NCBI RefSeq assembly: GCF_000715075.1
Contig: NC_134080.1
Location: forward strand, 38,048,758-38,112,757
Direction: 5' to 3'
Source of the DNA: Nicotiana tabacum
Lineage: Eukaryota > Streptophyta > Magnoliopsida > Solanales > Solanaceae
Length of the DNA stretch: 64,000 nt
In this document: positions 22,319 through 33,419 of the stretch, one piece after another
How the letters are laid out: each line of letters opens with the position of its first letter
Position numbering within the stretch: the stretch's first letter is position 1
Notes under the pieces: generated by a model
Told to the model about the DNA's origin: nothing
The model's database searches: none
Seen by the model: only the letters and a program-made list of their open reading frames with translations
Translations under genes and position numbers: made by a program

Positions 22319-23058
22319 GTTCGGAAACACGAAGAGTTTTCGTGCAAAGATAAAGTGAGCGTGTATGAACGATTTTTGCCTATGGACCACTCCGTATGAA
22401 GCATGTTTTTTTTTGAAAGATCTGACCGAATCTTGCTTCAAAGATTTCCTACATATCCTGGGCTAAACAGGAATCAGGTCAATGTAGTTCGAGAAGTTTT
22501 GGTAGCTGGGGCTACCATGGGACTGCAATGCTTGCTGCTACTGCTGCTGCTGTTGTCACTGCTACGTCACTGACCGCTTTATTACAACCAAACGAAAATT
22601 GGAAACTGAACTAACTACTTATATGCATGTCAACTGCTAGTTACAAGATTCCTATCTATGATTCTTTTACGACTTGATCTTGGGTCTTAGCTGATTCTGC
22701 TTGTAGACTCTGATCCGAATCTTGATGCTTGCGAGTTGCGGCGACTTGTTTTTAATCTCCGGGATACCGAATAAAATGTGACTGGCAGAGGTCAGGACCT
22801 TAGTCAAATGTTGGAGTCGATTTGCTTTCCCTTTACTCTGATATCTCGGGATATCTCTTTTTTTTTTTTGTCTTTTTTTTCTTCTTTGATTCCGAACTGG
22901 GATTTATCTCGTGGGTCATTTCGATCCATGTGGCTCGAGGTCAGACCTGCGGGAGAAAAGAAACAAACAAACGAAATTTTCTGCCCCAGTTTCACTAGGA
23001 AAATTTCGTTACTTATTCACCAGGAAGTTCATAAAATTGATGAAAGAGGATATGCGTG
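22319..23058 (-). other. Ogre-1 3' UTR, LTR-proximal part
   Basis: Non-coding. It contains a CTG-repeat stretch (22528-22552), a T-rich run near 22858-22881, and one hairpin module (22429-22487). Confidence 0.6.
22429..22487 (-). promoter_or_regulatory. Two-hairpin module, copy E1-d (before 3' LTR)
   Basis: The outer stem is CTACAT (22449-22454) with ATGTAG (22482-22487). The inner stem is TCCTG (22456-22460) with CAGGA (22468-22472). The second hairpin is AATCTT (22429-22434) with AAGATT (22441-22446). The outer stem differs from the usual CTACG/CGTAG by paired changes. Confidence 0.6.
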
Positions 23059-24490
23059 CTCAGTTCAGGGTTGGAGCCCTAATATCGACTAGCTGGGGAA
23101 AGGTTCAGTTTAAGGTTTAAAACCCTAACGCCGAACAAAGGAAGAATCCAGTTTTAAGACCCTAAATGCTCACTAAAAGGAAAATTCAGTTTAGGGTTTT
23201 AAAACCCTAATGCTGATTGCATGAAAAAGCTCAGTTTAGGGTTTAAAACTCTAATGCTGGCTGAAAGAAAAAAGTTCAGTTTAGGGTTTAAAACCCTAAT
23301 GCTGACTAAAAGGAAAATTCAGTTTAGGGTTTAAAACCCTAATGCTGATTGCATGAAAAAGCTCAGTTGAGAGTTTAAAACTCTAATGCTGGCTGAAAGA
23401 AAAAAGTTCAGTTTAGGGTTTAAAACCCTAATGCTGACTAAAAGGAAAATTCAGTTTAGGGTTTAAAACCCTAATGCTGATTGCATGAAAAAGCTCAGTT
23501 GAGAGTTTAAAACTCTAATGCTGGCTGAAAGAAAAAAGTTCAGTTTAGGGTTTAAAACCCTAATGCTGACTAAAAGGAAAATTCAGTTTAGGGTTTAAAA
23601 CCCTAATGCTGATTGCATGAAAAAGCTCAGTTGAGAGTTTAAAACTCTAATGCTGGCTGAAAGAAAAAAGTTCAGTTTAGGGTTTAAAACCCTAATGCTG
23701 ACTAAAGGAAAATTCAGTTTAGGGTTTAAAACCCTAATGCTGATTGGCTAGAAAAGCTCAGTTTAGAGTTTAGAACTCTAATGCTGGCTGAAAGGAAAAG
23801 TTCAGTTTAGGGTTTAAAACCCTAATGCTGACTAAAGGAAAATTCAGTTCAGGGTTTAAAACCCTAATGCTGATTGCACGGAAAAAGCTCAGTTTAGAGT
23901 TTAAAACTCTAATGCTGGCTAAAAGGAAAAAGTTCAGTTTAGGGTTTAAAACCCTAATGCTGACTAAAGGAAAATTCAGTTTAGGGTTTAAAACCCTAAT
24001 GCTGATTGGCTAGAAAAGCTCAGTTTAGAGTTTAGAACTCTAATGCTGGCTGAAAGGAAAAGTTCAGTTTAGGGTTTAAAACCCTAATGCTGACTAAAGG
24101 AAAATTCAGTTCAGGGTTTAAAACCCTAATGCTGATTGCATGGAAAAGCTCAGTTTAGAGTTTAAAACTCTAATGCTGGCTAAAAGGAAAAAGTTCAGTT
24201 TAGGGTTTAAAACCCTAATGCTGACTAAAAGGAAAATTCAGTTTAGGGTTTAAAACCCTAATGCTGATTTGCTAGAAAAGTTCAGTTTAGAGTTTAGAAC
24301 TCTAATGCTGGCTGAAAGGAAAAGTTCAGTTTAGGGTTTAAAACCCTAATGCTGACTAAAGGAAAATTCAGTTCAGGGTTTAAAACCCTAATGCTGATTG
24401 CATGGAAAAGCTCAGTTTAGAGTTTAAAACTCTAATGCTGGCTAAAAGGAAAAGTTCAGTTTAGGGTTTAAAACCCTAATGCTGACTGGC
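23059..24490 (-). repeat. Satellite array in the Ogre-1 3' UTR: 44 bp units in 132 bp trimers
   Basis: About 32 units of roughly 44 bp each contain a dyad, AGGGTTTAAAACCCT in two of every three and AGAGTTTAAAACTCT in the third. The repeat of the GCTGACTAAA block is spaced 132, 132 and 132 bp, then 130/132 alternately, so trimers form and, in the distal half, pairs of trimers alternate (about 262 bp). The first units (23059-23200) are degenerate. ORFs here are only repeat readings. Ogre 3' UTRs are known to carry such arrays. Confidence 0.9.
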
Positions 24491-24902
24491 TGGGGATAAA
24501 GCTCGAGAATACTACACGATCTATTTTTGAGTTTTCTTGTTTTAGATAAAAGGGAGTTTCGTGGAAGCTTACCTTTCGAGTGAATTCCTCATTGCCAAAG
24601 TATTTCTTGTACCTGTGTACCTTCTTCTTTGGGCGACACCTGCTTCTTGCACGGTTGTCTTGGATTATACCTGTTTCAACTTTTCAGACAAAGAACAATT
24701 GTTAGTTCGGAAATGACGGTCGGTTCGGTGACCTTGATCGTTCCCAGTGGCTATGTTGCGTCCCTATTTCTGTCGCGAAGTCCCACCGTTGATTCAATTC
24801 TAATGGCGAAACTCTTTTGACTGCTTAGGCTTTGTATTTCCAGATTCTGTGATGATTTGCCTCGTAAGGCCCCCTTTTTTTTGTGTCCCATCTTGCTTGG
24901 AG

Positions 24903-25260
24903 ATTCTCAACGGGGATTTTATTGGGGATACTCTGTGGGGATTTGTACAAGAGGAAGCTCTGTGGGGGGAATATTTACAAAGCGGATTCTTTGTGTGGAT
25001 TTTCGTACAATGGGCATGCTGGGGATTTATTTCCAAGTGGGATTTCCAGGATTTGTTGGGGCAAGCCTGTTGGGGATGTCTACAAAAGAACTCGCTGGGA
25101 TGTGCTGGGGAGATTCCATTTTTCTTTTTCTCTCTCTTTTTTTTTTTTTTTTTATTTGGGGAGATTTTGTGGGAGATTGTACAAGACTCTGTTGGGATTT
25201 GTACAGGGGGAGACTCTGTGGGGATTTGTCCGAAGGTGGACTTGCTGGGGAAGATTTCAA
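24903..25260 (-). repeat. Degenerate G-rich repeats in the Ogre-1 3' UTR
   Basis: Irregular units related to CTGTGGGGATTTGTACAAG recur about every 30-40 bases, with a pyrimidine/T run near 25130-25155. All three forward frames are open across much of the stretch, which reflects repetition and lack of stops rather than a gene. Confidence 0.6.
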
Positions 25261-25649
25261 GATTTCTCTCTTTTCCTTTACTCCGGAACACCATCAAACG
25301 TCATGATTCATCATGCTTGGGTAATCATATCAACGAGATGAGGTGCTTTCCTTCATGAGATGGGATTCCGTGCAAACAAACCATGCCACCTGCCCTTTCC
25401 GGTGCGTCCTGAACTCCGGGTTAAAATGCAAAAAGGGATTCGAAAAGAAACAAAGCAGGGGAAAATAAATCAGAAAAGGAATACCCTTTTCGGGACGAGA
25501 AAGACTTATCTGAGGAAGATAACGCTGGCTTTAAATGACATGACATGCCTTTTGGACTGGACGTCTGACCTTCTAAGAGCTTGCGTTTTCCTGAACCAGA
25601 ACAGATCTGTGATTCCAAAACTGGTGGAACTTTGCCGAGACCTTCTTGG

Positions 25650-25860
25650 GGTGGCGTCATTCCTTTTCGGCCAACAGCGCCCTTTGCGGGTTTTCACTGG
25701 CTGACCTCTCTCATTTCTCTTCCTGTCATCGCTTGATAGCACTCTTTGCGAGTTTTTACTAAACAAGCTCTCTCATTTTGGTTTCTCTACTCCCGTCGCC
25801 TCGTGGTGCCCGAAGGTTTTCACCGCCGAGACTCTCTCATTTTATTTCTCTCAACTCGGG
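25650..25860 (-). repeat. Three 60-75 bp repeats in the Ogre-1 3' UTR (GAGAGAG type)
   Basis: On the minus strand three diverged copies each run GAGAGAG..., then GTGAAAACC or AAAAACTCGC, then a GGGCxC and GGCGA-like block. Matching triple copies occur at the same place in Ogre-2 (61617-61790). Confidence 0.6.
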
Positions 25861-26031
25861 GTGTGCCGGTTTCTATTTGTGATGCTTATCGGTTTCCCAC
25901 TATCTTTGGTAATTGATTTGAAGGCTTGTACCTGGTAAAGAGAGGTAGCTGATACTAAACTTCTCAAGTGTCCGACATGCCCCGGTTTTCAATTTCAGGG
26001 TGAATGGGATTTTGTTGTTGGTGTGACTGAA

Positions 26032-26081
26032 CCTCAGGGAGAGGCTGCCTACGTATCCTTTCGGAATCAAGTCAAACGTAG
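26032..26081 (-). promoter_or_regulatory. Two-hairpin module, copy E1-c (after pol)
   Basis: The outer stem is CTACGT (26049-26054) with ACGTAG (26076-26081). The inner stem is short, TCC/GGA closing a GAAA loop on the minus strand. The second hairpin is CCTC (26032-26035) with GAGG (26041-26044), loop 5. It starts about 140 bases past the pol stop. Confidence 0.6.
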
Positions 26082-26221
26082 TTCAGGCTTCACTCAATGT
26101 TTTTTTTTTTTTATATATAACGGCTCAAAAGGTAGTAGCGAGAATTGGGTAGTGTTTGGGGAGTAGTGGGGAATAAACACCTTCGCCCTTTTCAACGTGT
26201 CAGGACCACTTGGAGTATGAT

Positions 26222-29200
26222 CTAGACGTAGTACCTCTTGACTGCATCTGCATTCACCGCTGTGTCAGGGTCATTTCCTTCGATATCACCTAAATACAAT
26301 GCTCCTCTTGGCAATATTTTCCTTACGATGTATGGGCCTTTCCAATTTGGGGCAAACTTTCCTTTTGCTTCTTCATGATGCGGCAGAATACGCCTCAGTA
26401 CCAATTGTCCCACTTCGAAATTCCGAGGTCGGACTTTCTTGTTGTAAGCACGGGCCATCCTTCGTTGGTATAACTGTCCGTGACAAACTGCAGCCATCCG
26501 CTTTTCGTCAATCAACGTCAATTGCTCCAGTCGAGTCTTAACCCACTCGCTGTCCTCGATTTCTGCTTCGACAATGATTCGAAGTGAAGGAATCTCTACC
26601 TCTGCCGGTATTACGGCCTCGGTTCCATAAACCAAAAGATAAGGAGTCGCTCCCACCGATGTGCGCACCGTAGTGCGATACCCCAATAACGCAAAAGGTA
26701 ACTGCTCATGCCACTGTCGGGAACTTTGTATTGTTTTCCTCAAAATCTTCTTGATGTTTTTATTTGCAGCTTCTACAGCACCATTGGCTTTTGGCCGATA
26801 AGGAGTGGAATTCCTGTGTGTTATCTTGAATTGCTCGCACACGTCTCCCATCAAGTGACTGTTCAAGTTTGCTGCATTATCTGTAATGATAGTCGCAGGA
26901 ATACCGAAGCGACAGATAAGATTTGAGTGTACAAAATCCACTACAGCTTTCTTGGTGACCGACTTGAGAGTGACAGCCTCTACCCACTTTGTGAAGTAAT
27001 CGATGGCAACCAGTATAAACCTGTGTCCATTCGAAGCCTTTGGTTCAATTGGTCCAATGACGTCCATGCCCCAAGCGACAAATGGCCAAGGTGCGGACAT
27101 GGGATGCAGTTCCGTGGGAGGTGCATGAATCAAATTACCGTGCACCTGACACTGATGACACTTCCGGACAAAGCTAAAGCAATCCTTTTCCATGGTCATC
27201 CAGTAATAACCTGCTCTAAGGATCTTCTTCGCTAAGACATACCCGTTCATGTGAGGTCCACACACACCTGCGTGTACTTCGTGCATGATCTTTCTCGCTT
27301 CCTCGATGTCGACACATCTTAAGAGATTGAGGTCCGGAGTCCTCTTATATAACAATTCACTGCTCAAAAAGAAACCACTTGCATGTCGCCTAATGGTCCT
27401 CTTTTGATCTCCAGTTGCATGCTCGGGGTATTCTTGTGTCTTCAAGAATCTCTTGATGTCATGGTACCAAGGCTGCGTATTTGATCCCGTCTCGATTACA
27501 CTGCAGTAACCGTGTCTTTCCTTGATTTGGATTTCCAAAGGATCGACGTGGGCGTCGCCCGGGTAGGGTAGCATAGAAGCCAAAGTAGCAAGTGCATCTG
27601 CCAGTTCATTGTGAAACCTCGGAATATACCTGAATTCTATTGAGTTAAAGCGCTTGCTGAGGTCCTCCACATGTTGTCGGTATGGGATAAGTTTGACATC
27701 CCGAGTTTCCCATTCGCCTTGAACTTGCCGGATGATCAGGTCAGAATCTCCCATAATCAGTAAGTCTTTGACATCCTGATCGATTGCCATATGTATGCCC
27801 ATAATGCAGGCTTCATATTCAGCTGTATTATTTGTGCAGAAGAAACGAAGTCTAGCTGTGGCGGGATAATGCTGACCGGCAGGTGAGATCAAAATTGCCC
27901 CAATCCCTATACCCTTGGCATTCACGGCTCCGTCAAAGAACATCTTCCAAACATGAGCTTCCTCTGAGATCACTTCTACGGTATTTACCTCTTCATCTGG
28001 AAAGTAGGTATCCAATGGCTGGTATTCCTCATCGACCGGGTTTTCGGCCAAATGATCTGCTAACGCCTGGGCTTTCATTGCCGTGCGAGTGACATAAACT
28101 ATGTCGAACTCCGTAAGCAAGATTTGCCATTTAGCCAGTCTCCCAGTAGGCATTGGTTTCTGAAATATATATTTCAAGGGATCCAACCTGCTTATGAGGA
28201 ATGTAGTGTGGGCTTGGAGATAATGCCTCAGCTTTTGAGCAACCCATGTGAGAGCGCAGCATGTCCTCTCCAACAGAGTGTATTTGGCCTCGTAGCTGGT
28301 GAATTTCTTGCTCAGGTAGTAGATCGCCTGTTCCCTTTTCCCGGTCACATCGTGTTGCCCCAGGACGCAGCCAAAGGAGTTCTCCAAGACTGTCAGATAC
28401 AAGAAAAGTGGCCTCCCTGGTTCGGGAGGGACCAAGACTGGGGGATTCGAAAGGTACTCTTTGACTTTATCAAAGGCTTCTTGACACTCCGTTGTCCACT
28501 TAATCGCCGCATCCTTTCTTAACAACTTGAATATGGGCTCACACGTGCTTGTCAGCTGGGCAATAAACCGACTGATGTAGTTCAGCCTGCCCAAAAGACT
28601 CATCACGTCTTTCTTCGTTCTTGGGGGAGGTAGATCTTTGATAGATTTTATCTTAGTCGGATCTAGCTCGATACCTCTCCTGCTTACGATGAAACCCAAA
28701 AGTTTACCTGACGGAACTCCGAAAGCGCATTTTGCTGGATTTAGCTTCAAGTCATACTTCCTTAGTCTCTCGAAGAATTTCCTCAAGTCTTGGATGTGAT
28801 TATCCTGTGTCCTGGACTTGACTATTACATCGTCCACGTACACCTCTATTTCCTGATGCATCATGTCATGGAAAATGGCGGTCATGGCCCTCATGTAAGT
28901 AGCCCCAGCATTCTTTAAACCAAACGGCATGACCCGATAACAGTAGGTGCCCCAAGGCGTGGTGAAGGCAGTTTTCTCGGCATCCTCTTCATCCATCAAT
29001 ACCTGATGATACCCAGCGTAACAATCTACGAAAGACTGTATCTCGTGCTTGGCGCAATTATCAACGAGGATGTGGATGTTGGGCAGCGGGAAATTATCTT
29101 TAGGACTTGCTCTGTTCAGATCTCGGTAATCTACACATACTCGAGTTTTCCCGTCCTTTTTCGGTACTGGAACCACATTCGCCAACCATGTTGTATATTG

Positions 29201-29675
29201 GACTACCCGGATCACTCCTGTTTTCAGTTGCTTGGTGATCTCCTCTTTAATTTTGTCACTGACCTCGGTTTTGAACTTTCGTTGCTTTTGTTGAACCGGA
29301 GGACAATCAGGATGAATCGGCAATTTGTGAACCACTAGATCGACACCTAGTCCCGGCATGTCATCATATGACCAAGCAAACACGTCTTTAAATTCAAGAA
29401 GAAGTTGAACTATCGCCTCTCGCGTTTTCTTGTCCGTGTGAATGCTTATCTTGGTCTCCCGGATTTCTTCCGGGGTCCCTAAATTTACCGGTTCAGTGTC
29501 ATTCAGATTTGGCTTAGGTTTATTCTCGAAATAATCCAACTCTCGGTTTATCTCCCTAAAAGCCTCTTCCGCATCATATTCTGGTTCTGGATTCATTAAT
29601 TCGCAGTTAAATAGCTCATTGTGATCCGGGCGTGAAGTCCGCAAGCATGTCATATTTAAAGCCGCATTATTAGGA
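26222..29675 (-). CDS. Ogre-1 pol: RT, two RNase H domains, integrase
   Basis: Pol copies element RNA to DNA and integrates it. The frame is open to 29782, but coding probably begins at 29675 after the intron. Counting from the ATG at 29782: RT about 180-400 with catalytic YVDD at 315-318; a first RNase H about 455-580 in which the usual acidic positions are lost (LYLTVLENSFGCVLG); a second, archaeal-type RNase H about 612-735 with D617, E655, D679 and D729 all present; integrase zinc site around H834/H837, C875 and C878; and core D907, D968, E1004. It ends VKRYYV. No chromodomain is seen, as expected for Tat. No internal stop occurs, so it may be functional. Confidence 0.9.
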
Positions 29676-29886
29676 CTGAAAAGGAAGATAAGAGGAAAAG
29701 TAATAAAATCAGAACGAAAGAAAGAAAGGAAAACAATGATGATTTTTTTATTATTTTCTTTTGAAAAATTGGAAGACAACAACGTTTACAACTAGGAATT
29801 TGGAATAACAAATGAAAAGAAGAAAACGTTCAAGTTATGTCCCGGGGATAACTTGTGATACAGGAAAGGTGGCAGGACAAGTCTAC
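29676..29886 (-). other. Ogre-type intron between protease and RT (211 bp)
   Basis: The donor is CCGG|GTAGAC at 29887/29886. The acceptor is a pyrimidine-rich run ending TTTTCAG at 29676. Splicing joins GG to T-CCT and links gag-pro (frame 2) to pol (frame 1) with no stop. The length is not a multiple of 3, so removal is needed to restore the frame. A homologous site pair is seen in Ogre-2. Confidence 0.75.
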
Positions 29887-32800
29887 CCGGACTTCCGTCT
29901 AGTTGGGAATGGCGTGATCTCCCAGTTTTGGAGCTTGGCGTTTGGCCCCATGTATATCATCTCAGCAGTGCTCGTGCCTTCGCCTGGTTGAACCATGTGG
30001 ACCTCGTAGAGCATTTCCCTCATTGCCCCACATATTCCCTCGATTTCCTCAACTGTGAAGACCTCATCATCTTCTTCTTCAGTGTACCCTGGCCTGACAA
30101 AAGTCGCATGTAAATCCGGCAGTGGTTGATGCAACTTCCAGCCCTCATTTCTCCTTTTCTTTGCCCATTTTTCGTCTGCTGGAGTAGGTTTGAAACCTAG
30201 TCCAAAAGGTTTCTTGATGACTGGTAAAGTAATGGGTTCCGTCGTTCCCTGAAGATTTCGTCCAAGCCCCTTCCCTGGCCTAAATCCGTGTCGGATCATC
30301 TCTTTGGCCACCATAACCGAAGCGTTAGACAAGAAAGGCTGGGGGCAAGGTACTCCCTCTTCGTGCTGCTCTGCCAATACCACCTCGAAAGCTTGATAGA
30401 CCGTATGCTCACTCCCTTCTCTTGGTTCAAGATACGGGATAGATGGGTCCCGATAAATGGCATGTTCATCTTCTCCATGGACCACGATCTCTTGGTCTTC
30501 ATACTCGAACTTCACCATCTGGTGAAGAGTAGAAGGCACGGCTCCTGCCGCATGGATCCAAGGCCTGCCAAGGAGGAAATTGTATGATGTGTCCATGTCT
30601 ATCACTTGGAAAGTGACTCGAGATTCGACTGGTCCTATGACCAGCAACAGGTCTATTTCTCCCATGGTGTCTCTCTTGATACCATCGAAAGCTCTCACGC
30701 AGACGTTGTTGGGTCGGATTCTTCCGGTCTCAATTTCCATTCTTTGCAGCGTGGAGAGCGGGCAGATGTCAACACCTGATCCCCCATCCAGCATCACCCG
30801 CTTGACATAGTAGTCCTCACATTTGACTGTTAAATGCAATGCCTTGTTGTGTGCTGCTCCTTCCGGGGGTAGATCGTTCTTGCTGAAGGAGATTTGGTTG
30901 ACGGCGAAGAATCTTTCTGTCATCCGCTCCAGTTGTTCTACTGAGGTTTCGACCGGTACGTATGCTTCATTCAGGGTTTTCAACAGGATCTTTTGATGCT
31001 CGGTTGACCTCATTAATAGTGACAGCATGGATACTTGCTCAGGGTGCTTGCGCAGCTGGTCTATCACTTCGTAATCCGGCATCTTCATCTGCTTGAAGAA
31101 TACTTCCGCTTCTTCAACACTCACAGGCTCCTTTGGAGGGAAGCGCCTTTGTGTGGCGTTGTTCAGTTCTTGGGTATTTGAGTACCCTCCAACGAAAGTA
31201 TTTTCTGGAAGTTCTTCCCTGACCTCCTTACCTTTATACGTTACCAAAGTCTTTTGATAATTCCACGGCACTGTGGATGGTTTGGTCATTGGCTTTTGTG
31301 GCACGCGTCCGATAACCACTGGCTCATTCAGCCGAGGTGGTTGAATCGTCCCCCGGACCACATAGGCCCCTTTTGGCACGTACATAGGTTTTGCTTTTTT
31401 GATCCCGAAGTTCTGCGTCTTCTTGGCTTGACCTCGTGGTATGTAAAGAACTCCACCCTTTGCTGGTACTACTTTCTTCTCCACCTTCTTTTCGGGCTTG
31501 CTTTCTGCAGCCTTGGCCTCCTCGCCCCTTTCTGATTTCTGGTCTGTTTCAGGCCTCCTTGCTGTGTCGACAATGGCAATTATGGCTTTCAAGGCAGGGT
31601 CGAACTCTTTGTCTTCACAAATCATGCCGATCAGCGGCCCATTATTGTGAGCGGGCAATGGATTGTTAGTTACATTTGGGATCTCTTCGTCCCTTAGCAC
31701 TATCTTCCCCTGCTCTATCAAATTTTCGACCACTCTTTTCAATGACCAGCAGTCGTTTGTATCATGACCCTCGGCCCCTGAATGATAGGCGCATCTGACT
31801 CCGGCTTTGTAAGAAGGAGATGTCGGGTTTTGCCTTGTTTGAGGGATGGGTTGTAGGAAACCCAACTGAACCAACTTTGGGAACAAAGTCGAGTATGGCT
31901 CACCGATGGGCGTGAAAGTCCGCCGTCGAGGTGGCTCTTGGGGGCGGTAGTTATTTTGCGGGGGTTGTGGGTTATAGTGGTTGCGGTAAGGAGGCTGATT
32001 TCTGGGAGGTGGAGCTGGGCCTCGGTTGGCTTGTTGTGGTGAATGGTTATAAGGTTGGGCATTCATGACCATATAAGGTTGATGAGCATATGCCGCATTT
32101 GAGTGGGGGTAGTAGTGTTGTGAGGCCCTTTCCGGAAAATGGGGCCTGTGATGACGATACTCCCTTGCTTCAGAGGCTGCCATAGCCGTTTCTTCCTTCT
32201 TCTTCCCCCTTGTCGTCCCTCCAGACCCACTTTGGATGGCCTGAGAGGTTGCCCTTAGGGCTGCTTGACTCAGAATCCGACCCGTTTTCAGCCCATTCTC
32301 TACCATTTCTCCTATCTTGATTGCTTCCGCGAATGGCTTACCCATGGCCGACATCATGTTTTGGAAATAGTCAGACTCTTGAGCCTGGAGAAAGGTAGTG
32401 ACCATTTCCACTTCATCCATGGGAGGCTTTACTCTCGACGCCTGTTCACGCCACTTGATAGCATACTCTCTAAAACTTTCCGAAGGCTTCTTCTTCAAAT
32501 TCGACAGAGAGTTTCGGTCTGGCGCAATGTCGATGTTATACTGGAATTGTTTTACAAAATCTCTGGCGAGATCATCCCATATATGCCATCGGGACATTTC
32601 CTGATCCATATACCATTCCGAAGCTATCCCTACTAAGCTTTCCCCAAAATATGCCATTAGCAGTTCTTCCTTTCCGCCGGCTCCCCGCAATTGGTTGCAG
32701 TATTTTTTAAGATGTGCAATGGGGTCACCGTGCCCATCGTATTTCTCGAACTTGGGGGTCTTGAAACCCGTCGGCAGGTGCACGTGAGGGAACATGCACA

Positions 32801-33419
32801 GGTCAGTGTAAGAGACGCTCTTTTGCCCGCTCAAACCTTGCATATTCTTCAAACTTTGTTCAAGGCTTCTCATTCTCTTAGCAATCTCATTTTGTTCTGC
32901 AATCCTGGGGTTCTGTTCCTGTCCCGGTGCGAGTTCGCACTGAGGCGGTAGAGGATTATTGTTGGTAGCGAACCTGGTTGGTTCCATTGAGAACGATGGT
33001 GCTTGGAATGTAAAAGAGGATGAGTCAAAGCTTGGCTTGTATGTGGCAGGCTGTGCCGTAGCTGGGCAAGGCGATGCAGTAAAGATATTCATGCTTGCAT
33101 CGGTGGCCGACATTCGGGGATGAGGCTCAGAAGGTGATCCGGCGGAGAAAACGGAGTTGGCTGGATACCCGAATGGGGTAGCAGGGTAATTTATGGGGAC
33201 ATTAGAAGTCCCACCTGACCTGGAGAATAATTCAGGGAATCCGGGGACGACACTTGGCGGCTCTTTCCCGTTGTTCCAATCATCCAGCATTTCCAACATG
33301 CGGAGCCGTAGGATTCTATTTTCTTCTGCAGTTGCGGATTCAGGCGTGAGGACGGCTGAGATTGAGCTCTCCTCAGAGACGGGGACTGTTTGCAATGGAA
33401 TTTCCGAAGACATTTCCAC
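29883..33419 (-). CDS. Ogre-1 gag-protease with G-patch
   Basis: Gag builds the particle and the aspartic protease matures it. The 1178 codons hold a leucine-rich N-terminal helix (about 31-47), a retrotransposon gag domain (about 210-385, GHGDPIAHLKKYCNQLRGAG), a P/Q/N-rich stretch (430-500), a CAYHSGAEGHDTNDC knuckle (543-557) with His in the second metal position, a protease with LDGGSG (catalytic Asp 878) and LLGRPWIH (949-956), and a G-patch-like FRPGKGLGRNLQG (1046-1058). The start MEMSSEI was chosen because it opens the longest frame. In unspliced RNA translation stops at 29883; in spliced RNA it runs on into pol. Confidence 0.9.
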   Translation of the reverse strand: MEMSSEIPLQTVPVSEESSISAVLTPESATAEENRILRLRMLEMLDDWNNGKEPPSVVPGFPELFSRSGGTSNVPINYPATPFGYPANSVFSAGSPSEPHPRMSATDASMNIFTASPCPATAQPATYKPSFDSSSFTFQAPSFSMEPTRFATNNNPLPPQCELAPGQEQNPRIAEQNEIAKRMRSLEQSLKNMQGLSGQKSVSYTDLCMFPHVHLPTGFKTPKFEKYDGHGDPIAHLKKYCNQLRGAGGKEELLMAYFGESLVGIASEWYMDQEMSRWHIWDDLARDFVKQFQYNIDIAPDRNSLSNLKKKPSESFREYAIKWREQASRVKPPMDEVEMVTTFLQAQESDYFQNMMSAMGKPFAEAIKIGEMVENGLKTGRILSQAALRATSQAIQSGSGGTTRGKKKEETAMAASEAREYRHHRPHFPERASQHYYPHSNAAYAHQPYMVMNAQPYNHSPQQANRGPAPPPRNQPPYRNHYNPQPPQNNYRPQEPPRRRTFTPIGEPYSTLFPKLVQLGFLQPIPQTRQNPTSPSYKAGVRCAYHSGAEGHDTNDCWSLKRVVENLIEQGKIVLRDEEIPNVTNNPLPAHNNGPLIGMICEDKEFDPALKAIIAIVDTARRPETDQKSERGEEAKAAESKPEKKVEKKVVPAKGGVLYIPRGQAKKTQNFGIKKAKPMYVPKGAYVVRGTIQPPRLNEPVVIGRVPQKPMTKPSTVPWNYQKTLVTYKGKEVREELPENTFVGGYSNTQELNNATQRRFPPKEPVSVEEAEVFFKQMKMPDYEVIDQLRKHPEQVSMLSLLMRSTEHQKILLKTLNEAYVPVETSVEQLERMTERFFAVNQISFSKNDLPPEGAAHNKALHLTVKCEDYYVKRVMLDGGSGVDICPLSTLQRMEIETGRIRPNNVCVRAFDGIKRDTMGEIDLLLVIGPVESRVTFQVIDMDTSYNFLLGRPWIHAAGAVPSTLHQMVKFEYEDQEIVVHGEDEHAIYRDPSIPYLEPREGSEHTVYQAFEVVLAEQHEEGVPCPQPFLSNASVMVAKEMIRHGFRPGKGLGRNLQGTTEPITLPVIKKPFGLGFKPTPADEKWAKKRRNEGWKLHQPLPDLHATFVRPGYTEEEDDEVFTVEEIEGICGAMREMLYEVHMVQPGEGTSTAEMIYMGPNAKLQNWEITPFPTRRKSG

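Noticed and set aside
23825..24013. ORF with repeated FKTLMLTKGKFS units
   Set aside because: It is a translation of the 44 bp satellite, antisense to the element.
23059..24490. Interstitial telomere array
   Set aside because: TTTAGGG occurs once per arm in a dyad, not as head-to-tail heptads; it is a satellite unit of the Ogre 3' UTR.
24849..25358. Overlapping long open frames in all three forward frames
   Set aside because: The stretch is a degenerate G-rich repeat poor in stop codons, in the 3' UTR and antisense to the element; no protein family is recognisable.
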